Assembly (NCBI RefSeq): GCF_900176885.1 | Contig: NZ_LT839648.1 | Coordinates: 1,565,758 to 1,629,757 of the forward strand | From: Oceanobacillus senegalensis | Lineage (GTDB): Bacteria; Bacillota; Bacilli; Bacillales; Amphibacillaceae | DNA length: 64,000 nt | Reading direction: 5' to 3' | Part shown: piece by piece, positions 8,229-16,588 of the stretch | How the letters are laid out: each line of letters starts with the position of its first letter | Position numbering within the stretch: position 1 is the first letter of the stretch | Notes under the pieces: generated by a model | The model's input: only the letters and a program-made list of their open reading frames with translations | Told to the model about the DNA's origin: nothing | Databases searched by the model: none | Made by a program: the position numbers and the translations under genes

Positions 8229-9390
8229 CCGAAACTCCTCCTTTTTTATACTCCTTTTGAATTTGCGACGCGATAATATTCTTTTGAATTTCAGAGGTAC
8301 CTTCATAAATTCTTGTAATCCTAGCATCACGATAAAAGCGCTCAATCGGATATTCAGAGATGTATCCAATACCCCCATGAATTTGAACAGCTTTATCTGC
8401 TACTCTATTATAAGTCTCTGAGCCTAGTAGTTTTACCATGGCCGCTTCTTTAATCACCTTTTTATTCTGATCAACCATGGTAGCTACTCGATACACCATG
8501 GAACGAAGCGCTTCAACCTCTACAGCCATTTCTGCTAGATAATGTTGAATAATCTGTTGTTCCATGATTGGTTTTCCGAATTGAATTCGATTATGAGCAT
8601 AATCGATGGACATTTCTAGTAATTTATCAGCTGATCCTAAATTCCTTGCAGCCATGCCTGCTCTTCCATTTGCTAGAATTTTTAAGGCATTAATATATCC
8701 TTCACCTTCCATACCCAGCACATTATCCACAGGTACTTCACAACCTTCAAAGAAAACCTCTGATGAATGTGAACCATGCAGCCCCATCTTTTGTTCAATC
8801 TTCCCAATAACTAATCCAGGAGTATCTTTTTCCACAATAAAGGATGTAATCCCCCGTGCTCCTCTTTCTGGATCCGTAACTGCCATTACAGTGAATATAT
8901 CCGCAATTGGGGCATTAGTAATATAATGCTTACTACCATTAAGAATATATTTATCCCCTTTCTTAATAGCAGTTGTCTTTAAATTAGAGGCATGTGACCC
9001 CGCACTCGGTTCTGTTAGAGCAAATGCACCAATTCTTTCCCCCGAAGCCATGCCTGGTAAGTATTTGCTCTTTTGCTCTTCTGTTCCCAATTCAACAATA
9101 CCTACTCCACCAATACCGGTATGACCACCAATGACAGTCGTATAACCATTGTGGGTTCTTCCAATTTCTTCTAAAATTGCACATTTCCCTACCATACTTA
9201 ATCCAAGTCCACCATATTCTTCAGGTACACTTAGCGCAAATAACCCCATTTGCTTCGTCTTTTCCATAATCCGTTCTGGAATTTCGTTCATTTCTTCTAT
9301 TTCCATCGCATATGGTTCCACTTCATGATCAATAAAGTCACGTATTCCTTCTTTTAGTGATTGAATATCCTCCGATAACTCAAAGTTCAT
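8218..9390 (-). CDS. Acyl-CoA dehydrogenase
   Basis: A 390-residue FAD acyl-CoA dehydrogenase with the family landmarks in order: GGLGLSMVGKC, the FALTEPSAGSHAS substrate/FAD signature, the arginine-rich C-terminal region, QIHGGIGYISEYPIERFYRDA and the catalytic base Glu363 in YEGTSEIQK. It removes two hydrogens from the alpha and beta carbons of an acyl-CoA and passes electrons to ETF. Unlike the second dehydrogenase at 13534-14709 it has the normal Glu. Its ATG overlaps the stop of the 3-hydroxyacyl-CoA dehydrogenase gene (ATGA). A likely role is oxidation of pimeloyl-CoA or a shorter product after ring opening (inference). Confidence 0.93.
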   Translation of the reverse strand: MNFELSEDIQSLKEGIRDFIDHEVEPYAMEIEEMNEIPERIMEKTKQMGLFALSVPEEYGGLGLSMVGKCAILEEIGRTHNGYTTVIGGHTGIGGVGIVELGTEEQKSKYLPGMASGERIGAFALTEPSAGSHASNLKTTAIKKGDKYILNGSKHYITNAPIADIFTVMAVTDPERGARGITSFIVEKDTPGLVIGKIEQKMGLHGSHSSEVFFEGCEVPVDNVLGMEGEGYINALKILANGRAGMAARNLGSADKLLEMSIDYAHNRIQFGKPIMEQQIIQHYLAEMAVEVEALRSMVYRVATMVDQNKKVIKEAAMVKLLGSETYNRVADKAVQIHGGIGYISEYPIERFYRDARITRIYEGTSEIQKNIIASQIQKEYKKGGVSVGL

Positions 9391-10090
9391 TTCAAATTCC
9401 CCTCTTTCTTATCATGATAAAACCCGCGTCCAGATTTTCTCCCTAATCTACCTGATTTCACATACTTTACAAGTAATGGAGATGGGCGATACCTTTCACC
9501 TAAATGGGCATACAAATACTCCATATTACATAATCTAGTATCCAAGCCAACTAGATCTACCATTTCAAGTGGGCCCATTGGATGATTTAATCCAAGTTTC
9601 ATAGCTTTATCAATTTCTTTTAGTGAAGCCACGCCTTCCATCAACATATTCATCGCTTCGTTCCCGATAACACAGTTCATTCTACTAGTAACAAAACCAG
9701 GGAATTCATTAACCCCCAACCGTTTCTCATTCCATTTTATCGGCAATAAATTTAATCACTTCTACAGTCTCATCAGACGTATCCATTCCTCGGATAATTT
9801 CAATTAATTTCATCCGATGAACTGGATTAAAACAGTGCATAGCAATGAATCCGTTTGGGTATTTAGTAGTTGTACCAATCTCGGTTGTGCTTATTGTCGA
9901 GGTATTAGTAGTCAAAATAATAGATTCTTTCACAACTGACTCTTGCTAAGTCGTTCATATAAACTTGGGCGCTCTCAATCGCATATTATGAAATATCCTA
10001 AAGATTTACGTTAAATCCAGAAATTACTGATTGATAAGCAATCCCACGCCCCATTGTTCCACTGCCTATAACAGCAATATTAGTGACCAT
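9387..10090 (-). pseudogene. 3-hydroxyacyl-CoA dehydrogenase, internally deleted and frameshifted
   Basis: The gene begins at ATG 10088-10090 with MVTNIAVIGSGTMGRGIAYQ, a perfect NAD-binding start, after GGGAGGGG. Around 9960-10000 the reading breaks, and about 50 residues of the Rossmann domain are missing. It picks up with TTNTSTISTTEIG and AMHCFNPVHRMKLIEIIRG, shifts frame again near 9735, and finishes with the normal C-terminal domain (NEFPGFVTSRM, NHPMGPLEMVDLVGLD). The total of about 235 codons compares with about 285 for the family. The deletion makes function very unlikely. If the pathway still works, another chromosomal copy must supply this step. Confidence 0.85.
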
Positions 10091-10125
10091 ATTATTTCCC
10101 CTCCCACTAAAATATTTTCTTTAGA

Positions 10126-10262
10126 AGAGGATGAGACATAACTAAAGTATTTACTCAAAATATGAAAAACGCATTACTTAGCGGAGTATATTTCTGGAGC
10201 GGTTCGTATACGCCAATTATCTGCGGGTTTTGATTTAAGAAAATACTTTCGTCCCAGCCTCT
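10126..10262. repeat. MITE-like element with long imperfect inverted ends
   Basis: AGAGGATGAGACATAACTAA at 10126 is mirrored by AAATACTTTCGTCCCAGCCT ending at 10262. The 137-base unit has no open frame and sits between the BadH-like gene and the broken dehydrogenase. Elements with ends of this kind (GAGGCTGGGACRWAA...) are common between genes in Bacillaceae as far as I recall. Its position suggests it entered the operon after the operon formed, and it might affect read-through. Confidence 0.65.
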
Positions 10263-10269
10263 ATTTGTT

Positions 10270-11016
10270 TTAAACCATTGTTAATCCGCCATTAACTGAT
10301 AATGTCTGCCCTGTTACGTAATCTGCCTCTGGTGATGCAAAATAGCCAACAGCATTAGCAATATCCGTCGGTTTTGCTAGACGTCTGAATGGGATTGCTT
10401 TTTCTAAAGCTTTCGTTATTCCTTTGTTATACGATCCAATTTCAGCAAATAACGGGGTATCACTTGGTCCGGGTGCCACGCAATTTGCGTTTATATTATG
10501 CTTAGCCATTTCACGAGCAATTGTCTTGGTAAAAGCAATAATTCCTCCCTTGGCTGCAGAGTATACCGCCTCCCCACTTGATCCAACTCTTGCAGAATCT
10601 GAAGAAATATTAATGACTTTTCCAGAACCATTCTCCATCATAATCGGTAAAATTTCTTTCGTAGTATGAATTTGCCCCATTAAGTTAATATCGATTACTC
10701 GCTTCCAAGTACTTGGTTCGCTTTCTATGAATGGCTCAATCTTATCCCATCCAGCATTATTAACTAATACATCGATAGATCCATATAGGGACAACGATTC
10801 CTTTACTGCTTCTTGGACACTTTCTAATGTAGTGACATCACAATAAACAGCTGCTGCCTCTCCACCTTCATCTCTTAAAATAGACACTGTTTCTTCAGCA
10901 TTGTTTAAATTAATATCAGCAACGATAACTTTCATAGATTTTGAAACTAGTACTCTTGCAATCTCCCTTCCAATCCCACTTCCAGCTCCAGTAATGAATG
11001 CAATTTTCTCTATCAT
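10270..11016 (-). CDS. badH: SDR oxidoreductase, BadH-like 2-hydroxycyclohexanecarboxyl-CoA dehydrogenase
   Basis: A 248-residue SDR with all catalytic parts: GAGSGIGRE nucleotide loop, NNAGWD, Ser in NISSDSARVG and the YxxxK motif as VYSAAKGG. Several stretches (NNAGWDKIEPF, SDSARVGSSGEAVYSAAKGG, ending GQTLSVNGGLTMV) are characteristic of BadH from the Rhodopseudomonas cyclohexanecarboxylate/benzoate pathway as I remember it. It would oxidise 2-hydroxycyclohexanecarboxyl-CoA to the 2-keto compound with NAD. Genes for the preceding and following steps lie in the same run. A generic 3-ketoacyl reductase is the alternative. Confidence 0.82.
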   Translation of the reverse strand: MIEKIAFITGAGSGIGREIARVLVSKSMKVIVADINLNNAEETVSILRDEGGEAAAVYCDVTTLESVQEAVKESLSLYGSIDVLVNNAGWDKIEPFIESEPSTWKRVIDINLMGQIHTTKEILPIMMENGSGKVINISSDSARVGSSGEAVYSAAKGGIIAFTKTIAREMAKHNINANCVAPGPSDTPLFAEIGSYNKGITKALEKAIPFRRLAKPTDIANAVGYFASPEADYVTGQTLSVNGGLTMV

Positions 11017-11051
11017 TTAAATCTCTCCCATTCAATTAATTTCATTTACCA

Positions 11052-12695
11052 TTATGATTGGGTAGGACTAAATTTTTCTTTGACTTGCTCTCTTAAGCGA
11101 AACTTTTGAATTTTACCACTAGGAGTTCTAGGAAAATCATCCACAACTTCCAAATGCTCAGGCCAATACTGCTTCGCCACATGTTTTTTCTCTAAATAAT
11201 CCTTTAAGTCTTCCAATGTAATAGGCTTCTTACCTTGTTTCATACTAATATAGGCACAAGCTTTTTCTTGTAATCTTATATCTGGCATTGCAACAATTTG
11301 TGCTTCCGAGATATCCGGGTGTTCATATAAAGCGTTTTCAATATAGGCAACGGGAATATTTTCTCCACCTCGTATAATAATGTCTTTGTTACGACCGGTA
11401 ATACGGATATAACCTTCTTTATCCATCACAGCTCTGTCACCAGTGATAAACCATCCATCCCTGTGTTCTGCCTCGGTTATATCCATCCGTTTTAAATACC
11501 CAACAAACTGTGCTGGTCCTCTACATAACAAAGTACCTTCTACATTTGGAGAACAGTTTACAAAATTTTCATCTACCACCTTTATTTCCATTCCTGGAAA
11601 AGGAAAACCATCCGTACTTACTAATTTTTCCTCCGGATCATCTGGTGAAGTTAATGTCACCAAGCCATTTTCCGATTGTCCCCATCCTGCTATGATTTTG
11701 AAATTAACTTTTCCCTTCGCTTCTTTAACTAAAGATCTTGGTACCGGTGCACCTAATGAGACAAATATACGGAATGTTCCAATATCTTGGTTTTCAATAC
11801 CCTCTAGTTGTATCGTATCTTGGAGAAAAGGTGTAGCTGATGCAGTAAATGTTATGTTCTCTTTCTTGATTAAATCAATGAATTCATGAGGATTCCAAAT
11901 ATCTTGATAGACACCCGTCCCTCCGATATGAAATGGGAGCCTTACTCCGTATCCAAATCCAGTTTGATGTGCAAAGGTGGACGCCATAAACATGACATCA
12001 TGCGAAGTTAAACGTAAACGATTAATCCAATAATTGGTCGATACACAGAGTGTATTATGTGTATGCATGACGCCCTTAGGTTTTCCTGTCGTTCCCGAAG
12101 TAAAAATAATTTCCGTAACATCATTAGGATTAATAGAAATCCGGTCTAAAATAGCTAGATTCTTTTTATTTTCCCAAGGTTCATCCGTTAAACAAGATAA
12201 CGCCTTCATTTTTTCTGGGACATGATCTCCTATTACAAAAACGTGCTCTAAACTCTCCCACCCATCCCGAAGACGAGAAACCATTTCCGTATAATCAAAA
12301 TTTCGGAATGTATCAGGTATTACTAGCATTTTTGCTTCCGACATTTTAATCATATAATTAATTTCCCGATCTCGATAAATTGGTACTAATGGATTGGTAA
12401 TGGCACCAATTCGTGTTGCTGCTAAATGAAGTATAATAAACTCATTCCAGTTAGGTAGCTGTAGGGATATAACGTCTCCCTTCCCTAACCCATACTCGAT
12501 CAATCCTATAGCAACTCTATCTACAAGTTTTCCAAGCTCAGCATACGTATACCGAGATTTTTTATCAATAATCGCCAGTTTGTTTGGATTTTTTTGAATT
12601 GCTTGATTTAAATAGTCTAGAATTGTTTTATTCGGCCAAACTTCTTGATACTTTGCTATATAAGCTTCTGTCAGAAGTGTCTCAAAGTTTCCCAT
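11052..12695 (-). CDS. aliA: Acyl-CoA synthetase, AliA-like cyclohexanecarboxylate-CoA ligase
   Basis: A 547-residue adenylate-forming enzyme that would activate a carboxylic acid with ATP and CoA in the cytoplasm. Motifs in order: IIFTSGTTGKPKGVMHTHN (P-loop A3), GWGQSENGLVTL (A5), DGWFITGDRAVMDKEGYIRI with GRNKDIIIRGGENI (A7-A8), and the catalytic lysine in FPRTPSGKIQKFRLR near the C-terminus. The start at 12695 is preferred over the ATG six bases earlier because AAGGGGG is then at normal distance. Neighbours (BadI-like and BadH-like genes) point to cyclohexanecarboxylate as substrate, but a medium-chain or aromatic acid cannot be ruled out. Confidence 0.85.
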   Translation of the reverse strand: MGNFETLLTEAYIAKYQEVWPNKTILDYLNQAIQKNPNKLAIIDKKSRYTYAELGKLVDRVAIGLIEYGLGKGDVISLQLPNWNEFIILHLAATRIGAITNPLVPIYRDREINYMIKMSEAKMLVIPDTFRNFDYTEMVSRLRDGWESLEHVFVIGDHVPEKMKALSCLTDEPWENKKNLAILDRISINPNDVTEIIFTSGTTGKPKGVMHTHNTLCVSTNYWINRLRLTSHDVMFMASTFAHQTGFGYGVRLPFHIGGTGVYQDIWNPHEFIDLIKKENITFTASATPFLQDTIQLEGIENQDIGTFRIFVSLGAPVPRSLVKEAKGKVNFKIIAGWGQSENGLVTLTSPDDPEEKLVSTDGFPFPGMEIKVVDENFVNCSPNVEGTLLCRGPAQFVGYLKRMDITEAEHRDGWFITGDRAVMDKEGYIRITGRNKDIIIRGGENIPVAYIENALYEHPDISEAQIVAMPDIRLQEKACAYISMKQGKKPITLEDLKDYLEKKHVAKQYWPEHLEVVDDFPRTPSGKIQKFRLREQVKEKFSPTQS

Positions 12696-12707
12696 AGCCA
12701 TGCCCCC

Positions 12708-13508
12708 TTATTTTCTAAACTTATTAAAATCTACAGGTCGTTTTTCAAGAAAAGCATTTTTACCCTCATTCGACTCCTCTGTGTTATAAAACAAAGCCAA
12801 ACTCCCCATTGCCAGTTGTGTTATTCCTTGAATATTTGCGGAATCCGCATTAAATGAATACTTCAACATTTTAATCGCTGTTGGACTTTTATCCAAAATT
12901 TTCCTAGCCCATTTTTCAGCCTCTTCTTGTAATTCATTAAGTGGAACTATTTTATTTACTAGTCCCATTTCTTTTGATTCCTCAGCTGTATATTTCTCAC
13001 ATAAGTACCAAATCTCTCTTGCTTTCTTTTCTCCAACAATCCTTGCTAAATAAGCAGAACCATATCCAGCATCAAAACTACCAACTTTAGGTCCGGCCTG
13101 ACCAAATTTTGCCGTATCGGCCGCAATTGTTAAATCACAAATTACATGTAACACATGGCCACCACCAATGGCATAACCGTTCACTGCAGCAATAACCGGC
13201 TTCGGAATATTACGAATGGTTTGATGTAAGTTTTCAATTTCAAGACCAATTCCACCACCTAAACCGCCAGTATAATCATACCCTCCTTCTTCCCCTTTTT
13301 GTTTCTGATCTCCTCCAACACAAAAGGCTTTTTCACCTGCACCTGTCAGAACAACTACACCTATTCGGTTATCATCCCAAGCATCATAAAAAGCCCAAAT
13401 TAACTCCTTAATTGTTTCTGCTCGAAATGCATTTAAACTATCGGGACGATTAATTGTTACTTTAGCAATTCCGTCTATTTTTTCATATAGAATATCTGTT
13501 AATTCCAT
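12708..13508 (-). CDS. badI: BadI-like 2-ketocyclohexanecarboxyl-CoA hydrolase (MenB subfamily of crotonases)
   Basis: A 266-residue crotonase of the MenB/BadI branch: [27 protein letters not shown] and [18 protein letters not shown]. MenB (menaquinone biosynthesis) and BadI are close relatives. Two points favour BadI: the segment [18 protein letters not shown] matches BadI better than MenB, and the flanking genes are AliA-, AliB- and BadH-like, with no other menaquinone gene around. BadI opens the ring of 2-ketocyclohexanecarboxyl-CoA by hydrolysis, giving pimeloyl-CoA, so this would be the key ring-cleavage enzyme. It lies 25 bases after the AliB-like gene and 12 before AliA. Confidence 0.82.
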   Translation of the reverse strand: MELTDILYEKIDGIAKVTINRPDSLNAFRAETIKELIWAFYDAWDDNRIGVVVLTGAGEKAFCVGGDQKQKGEEGGYDYTGGLGGGIGLEIENLHQTIRNIPKPVIAAVNGYAIGGGHVLHVICDLTIAADTAKFGQAGPKVGSFDAGYGSAYLARIVGEKKAREIWYLCEKYTAEESKEMGLVNKIVPLNELQEEAEKWARKILDKSPTAIKMLKYSFNADSANIQGITQLAMGSLALFYNTEESNEGKNAFLEKRPVDFNKFRK

Positions 13509-13533
13509 TACATTTCCTCCTTCATCATTCTAG

Positions 13534-14709
13534 TTATTTTGAAGGTACTGGTCTTTCATAAGAACGAAACTCTTTTCCAATAATATCTTTTGCTATAACC
13601 ATTTGATTCGCTTGAGCAGTACCATCACCAATCTCAAGTCCAATGACATCACGTAAGCGCTGTTCCAGTGGCATTTCCTTTGTATAGGCATAATGTCCAT
13701 TTAATAATAAGCACTCATGTATCGCTTCTTGACTACATTTTGGCCCCATCCATTTAACCGATGCAGATTCCTTCGAGTGTTTTAACCCTTGATCCCGAAG
13801 CCAAAGTCCACGGTATGCTTGCCATTTAATCATTTCTATTTGTGTATAATGGGTTACAAGTGGGAATGAAACCCCTTGATATGTCGCCAACGGTTTCCCG
13901 AAAGATAGTCTCCCTTTTACATGCTCAATTGTTTCATCTAAACTCTGTAATGCTGCACCAACACATTGCAAGCCTATAAGTAGGCGACTAAGATCAAATC
14001 CATTCATAACTTGAATAAATCCCTTATCTTCTAGACCAATTAGATATTTTTCCGGTAATTCAACATCATTTAAATAAATCGAACCACGACCAATTGGGAT
14101 ATTTCCCATGTCCTCATACCCATTGCATTCCACTCCAGGTAAGTCAGAAGGACAGATAAATGCACTAATTCCACGACTTCCTAAGTCTGGTTTGGTTTTT
14201 GCGAAAATTAGGAAAGCGTCACCTATTGTTGCCACACTAATACCAGATTTTTCTCCATTCAATACATAAACTCCATCTTTATAAATAGCTGTAGCTTTAA
14301 TTCCAGCAGCATCTGTACCAGCATCAGGCTCTGTTAATGCAATCCCAACAATTTTATCTCCACTTGCAATCGGTGGAAGCCATTCTTTTTTTAAGTCTTC
14401 ACTAGCATGATTATTAATGATTTCCCCAATAAGAGAGTTTAGCATGACGGCATACGTTAGGTTAAAGTCCCCCCTACCTATTTCTTCAGCTGCAATCCCT
14501 GCTGTTACACAATCCGCTTCACTACCACCATACTCTGCTGGAATCCTAAGGCCATTCACTCCTAACAGTCCTAATTTCTTCCATAAGCCTCTTGGCAATA
14601 CTCCCTCTCTATCCCATCTTGTATAATTAGGAAGCAATTCCGCACGAACAAATTCTTTTAGCATATCTCTAAAATCTTCTTGTTCCGGTGTAAATGAAAA
14701 ATTCAACAT
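13534..14709 (-). CDS. aliB: Acyl-CoA dehydrogenase, AliB-like cyclohexanecarboxyl-CoA dehydrogenase
   Basis: A 391-residue FAD acyl-CoA dehydrogenase (GVNGLRIPAEYGGSEADCV, FALTEP-like IALTEPDAGTDAAG). At the spot of the usual catalytic Glu (YEGT) it has GDGT, so the candidate base is Asp362. Asp has been described at the active site of cyclic acyl-CoA dehydrogenases acting on cyclohexane or cyclohexene carboxyl-CoA, which fits. It is the first gene after the sigma-54 promoter, with GGGAGGG before the ATG. The reaction would be cyclohexanecarboxyl-CoA to cyclohex-1-enecarboxyl-CoA. Confidence 0.85.
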   Translation of the reverse strand: MLNFSFTPEQEDFRDMLKEFVRAELLPNYTRWDREGVLPRGLWKKLGLLGVNGLRIPAEYGGSEADCVTAGIAAEEIGRGDFNLTYAVMLNSLIGEIINNHASEDLKKEWLPPIASGDKIVGIALTEPDAGTDAAGIKATAIYKDGVYVLNGEKSGISVATIGDAFLIFAKTKPDLGSRGISAFICPSDLPGVECNGYEDMGNIPIGRGSIYLNDVELPEKYLIGLEDKGFIQVMNGFDLSRLLIGLQCVGAALQSLDETIEHVKGRLSFGKPLATYQGVSFPLVTHYTQIEMIKWQAYRGLWLRDQGLKHSKESASVKWMGPKCSQEAIHECLLLNGHYAYTKEMPLEQRLRDVIGLEIGDGTAQANQMVIAKDIIGKEFRSYERPVPSK

Positions 14710-14741
14710 AAATACCCTCCCTTTCCGTTTTCAATTTTAAT

Positions 14742-14759
14742 ATGCAAAAAATATGCCAA
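14742..14759 (-). promoter_or_regulatory. Sigma-54 (-24/-12) promoter of the catabolic operon
   Basis: On the minus strand the sequence is TTGGCATATTTTTTGCAT: GG and GC are exactly 12 bases apart and match the sigma-54 consensus TGGCAC-N5-TTGCW except for T in place of the final C of the -24 box. The predicted start of transcription is near 14732, 22 bases before the aliB ATG. The nearest regulator gene, also on this strand, is a sigma-54 activator. Confidence 0.85.
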
Positions 14760-14938
14760 CACTTATTTATGAACAAACCAGCATTACAACCTAATATTTT
14801 CGCAAAATTGATAATAAATCCTCAAACTTGATAATTATAAATGCAAAAAAATGTGATTGATGGCTACAGCTTTTACAAACACTTAAATTAGATTGGATGG
14901 AAAAAATATTTGGAAAGAACTTTAGTAAAAAGGTTGAG

Positions 14939-14969
14939 GATAGTAGAATACGTATTAAATACTATTATC
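14939..14969. promoter_or_regulatory. Candidate upstream activator site
   Basis: GATAGTAG-AATACGTATT-AAATACTATTATC is an interrupted palindrome about 180 bases upstream of the -24 box, the usual range for enhancer sites bound by sigma-54 activators. It is the best inverted repeat I found in this gap. The bound factor (the activator at 15248-16570) is inference. Confidence 0.4.
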
Positions 14970-15143
14970 TTAGCAAAAGGGAATGTTCGTCTCATCTATA
15001 AGGAGGAGAAGCGTCTGTTCAAATAACGTATAGAGGAATCTGGATAGGCTTATCCTGTGAGTAATCGAGCGATGCAAAGTTTACAAATTGATGAGTAATC
15101 AAATTTTGTATAATATTCAATTAAACCTTTAGAAAACTAGAAT

Positions 15144-15181
15144 GACCATTTGAATAAGCAATCAAAACTTTTCAAATGGTC
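15144..15181. terminator. Hairpin between activator gene and sigma-54 operon
   Basis: GACCATTTGAA (15144-15154) and TTCAAATGGTC (15171-15181) form a perfect 11-base stem with T-rich flank on the plus strand and a weaker one on the minus strand. It lies about 65 bases past the stop of the activator gene and would keep its transcript separate from the operon. The spacing to the -24 box (about 390 bases) leaves the regulatory region free. Confidence 0.55.
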
Positions 15182-15247
15182 ACTTTTTCTTTCATATTAA
15201 ACACAATACCGTTAAAGAGGCGGTCTCTTATCCAGTAATCCTAACAT

Positions 15248-16570
15248 TTATTTTAGTTTATATTTAGAAATTTTCCGATATAAACTAGCTACACTTATCT
15301 TTAGCTTTTGTGCTGCTATCGTTCTATCTCCGTTTGCATCATCTAAAGCTTGTTTAATTATGCTAATTTCAGCATTTTCAACAGCTGCATGGAGACTCAA
15401 AAATTCCATGTTCTCTTGCATTAATGAAACAGGCATACTCGATTTATTGTTGGAGGGAAGATATAGGTTTTTTAATGTTAAAGTATCGTTATCAACTATA
15501 TTCATTCCCCTTTCAATACAGGCTTTTAACTCTCTTATATTCCCTGGCCACTCGTAAGTTAATAACCAATCTTCCAAACCTGAATCAATATAAGTTACTT
15601 CTTTATCGAATTTATTATTATAAAACTCAATAAAACTGTATGTTAATGGTAAAATGTCTTCTTTTCTAACTCGAAGTGGGGGAATTTGCAAATCGAACAC
15701 ATATAAACGATAATATAAATCTTGCCTAAACTTTCCGTTCTCCACTAGTGTTTTTAAGTCACGATTTGTCGCTGCAATAATTCGAATGTCAACTTTCTTA
15801 CTTGTTGTTCCTCCTAGTCTTTCTACTTCTCTTTCCTGAAGAACACGGAGTAATTTGCCTTGCGATTGGTAGGAAAGCTCTGATATTTCATCAAGGAATA
15901 ATGTTCCATTCTGGGCTAATTCAATTTTCCCAGGTTTTCCCTCCTGTTTCGCTCCACTAAAAGCACCGGCTTCGTATCCAAAAAGTTCTGATTCAAATAA
16001 TTCATCAGGAATAGCGACACAGTTCACTGCAATAAAGGACTGATTCTTTCGTGTACTTAATTCATGAATAGCCTGGGCAAATAGCTCCTTTCCTGTTCCA
16101 CTTTCCCCTGTTAATAGAACCGTAGAATTATTCGTTGCAATTTTTGATGCTAATTCTTTAACCCTCTGTATGGCAGGGCTTTGACCTATTATATCATCAA
16201 AACTATATCGGTTTTGCTTAATCGATTTTTTCTTATATTTTTTTGCTTCGATTGAATTAATAAAAGAAATTAGTTCTATATAATCAATATTCTGCTCACT
16301 TAATAGAATATGGTAAATCTTTTTATCTTCCAAGTTTTTCATCCTAAGTAAACAGGAATAGCCAAATAGTTTTCCAAAAATAACTTTATTTTTCCCAAAA
16401 TTTGTATGGCGACTAACTATCGTATAAATTGATTTTCCAATTAACTCTCCTTCATTAATGTTAAATTCTTTATAAAAGGCTGGGCTAACATCTGTTATCT
16501 TATGGCTTTTATTTGTCTCTACGTACAACCTATCATCCACTTCATCTATCCGCTTTTTTACTAGTACCAT
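15248..16570 (-). CDS. Sigma-54-dependent activator with PAS sensor domain
   Basis: A 440-residue enhancer-binding protein. Residues 1-110 look like a divergent PAS-type sensor. Residues 125-360 are the AAA+ domain with Walker A GESGTGKE (155-162), the sigma-54 contact loop as GAFSGA (202-207, normally GAFTGA), Walker B GTLFLDEI and the arginine finger region FRQDLYYRL. The C-terminus carries a Fis-type helix-turn-helix (DRTIAAQKLKISVASLYRKI). There is no receiver domain, so it likely senses a small molecule directly. It lies just upstream of the sigma-54 promoter and is the obvious regulator of the catabolic operon, perhaps responding to an acyl-CoA intermediate (inference). It is preceded by the MaoC-like gene at 18 bases. 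Confidence 0.92.
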   Translation of the reverse strand: MVLVKKRIDEVDDRLYVETNKSHKITDVSPAFYKEFNINEGELIGKSIYTIVSRHTNFGKNKVIFGKLFGYSCLLRMKNLEDKKIYHILLSEQNIDYIELISFINSIEAKKYKKKSIKQNRYSFDDIIGQSPAIQRVKELASKIATNNSTVLLTGESGTGKELFAQAIHELSTRKNQSFIAVNCVAIPDELFESELFGYEAGAFSGAKQEGKPGKIELAQNGTLFLDEISELSYQSQGKLLRVLQEREVERLGGTTSKKVDIRIIAATNRDLKTLVENGKFRQDLYYRLYVFDLQIPPLRVRKEDILPLTYSFIEFYNNKFDKEVTYIDSGLEDWLLTYEWPGNIRELKACIERGMNIVDNDTLTLKNLYLPSNNKSSMPVSLMQENMEFLSLHAAVENAEISIIKQALDDANGDRTIAAQKLKISVASLYRKISKYKLK

Positions 16571-16588
16571 TCACATCACCCATCATTA

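Noticed and set aside
8229-8378. N-terminal extension of the BadK-like hydratase
   Set aside because: It lies within the dehydrogenase gene and reads non-conserved sequence; the TTG at 8228 has a proper ribosome binding site and gives normal length.
12708-13508. MenB of menaquinone synthesis
   Set aside because: Sequence similarity alone allows it, but the segment [18 protein letters not shown] and the neighbours favour BadI; kept as an alternative.
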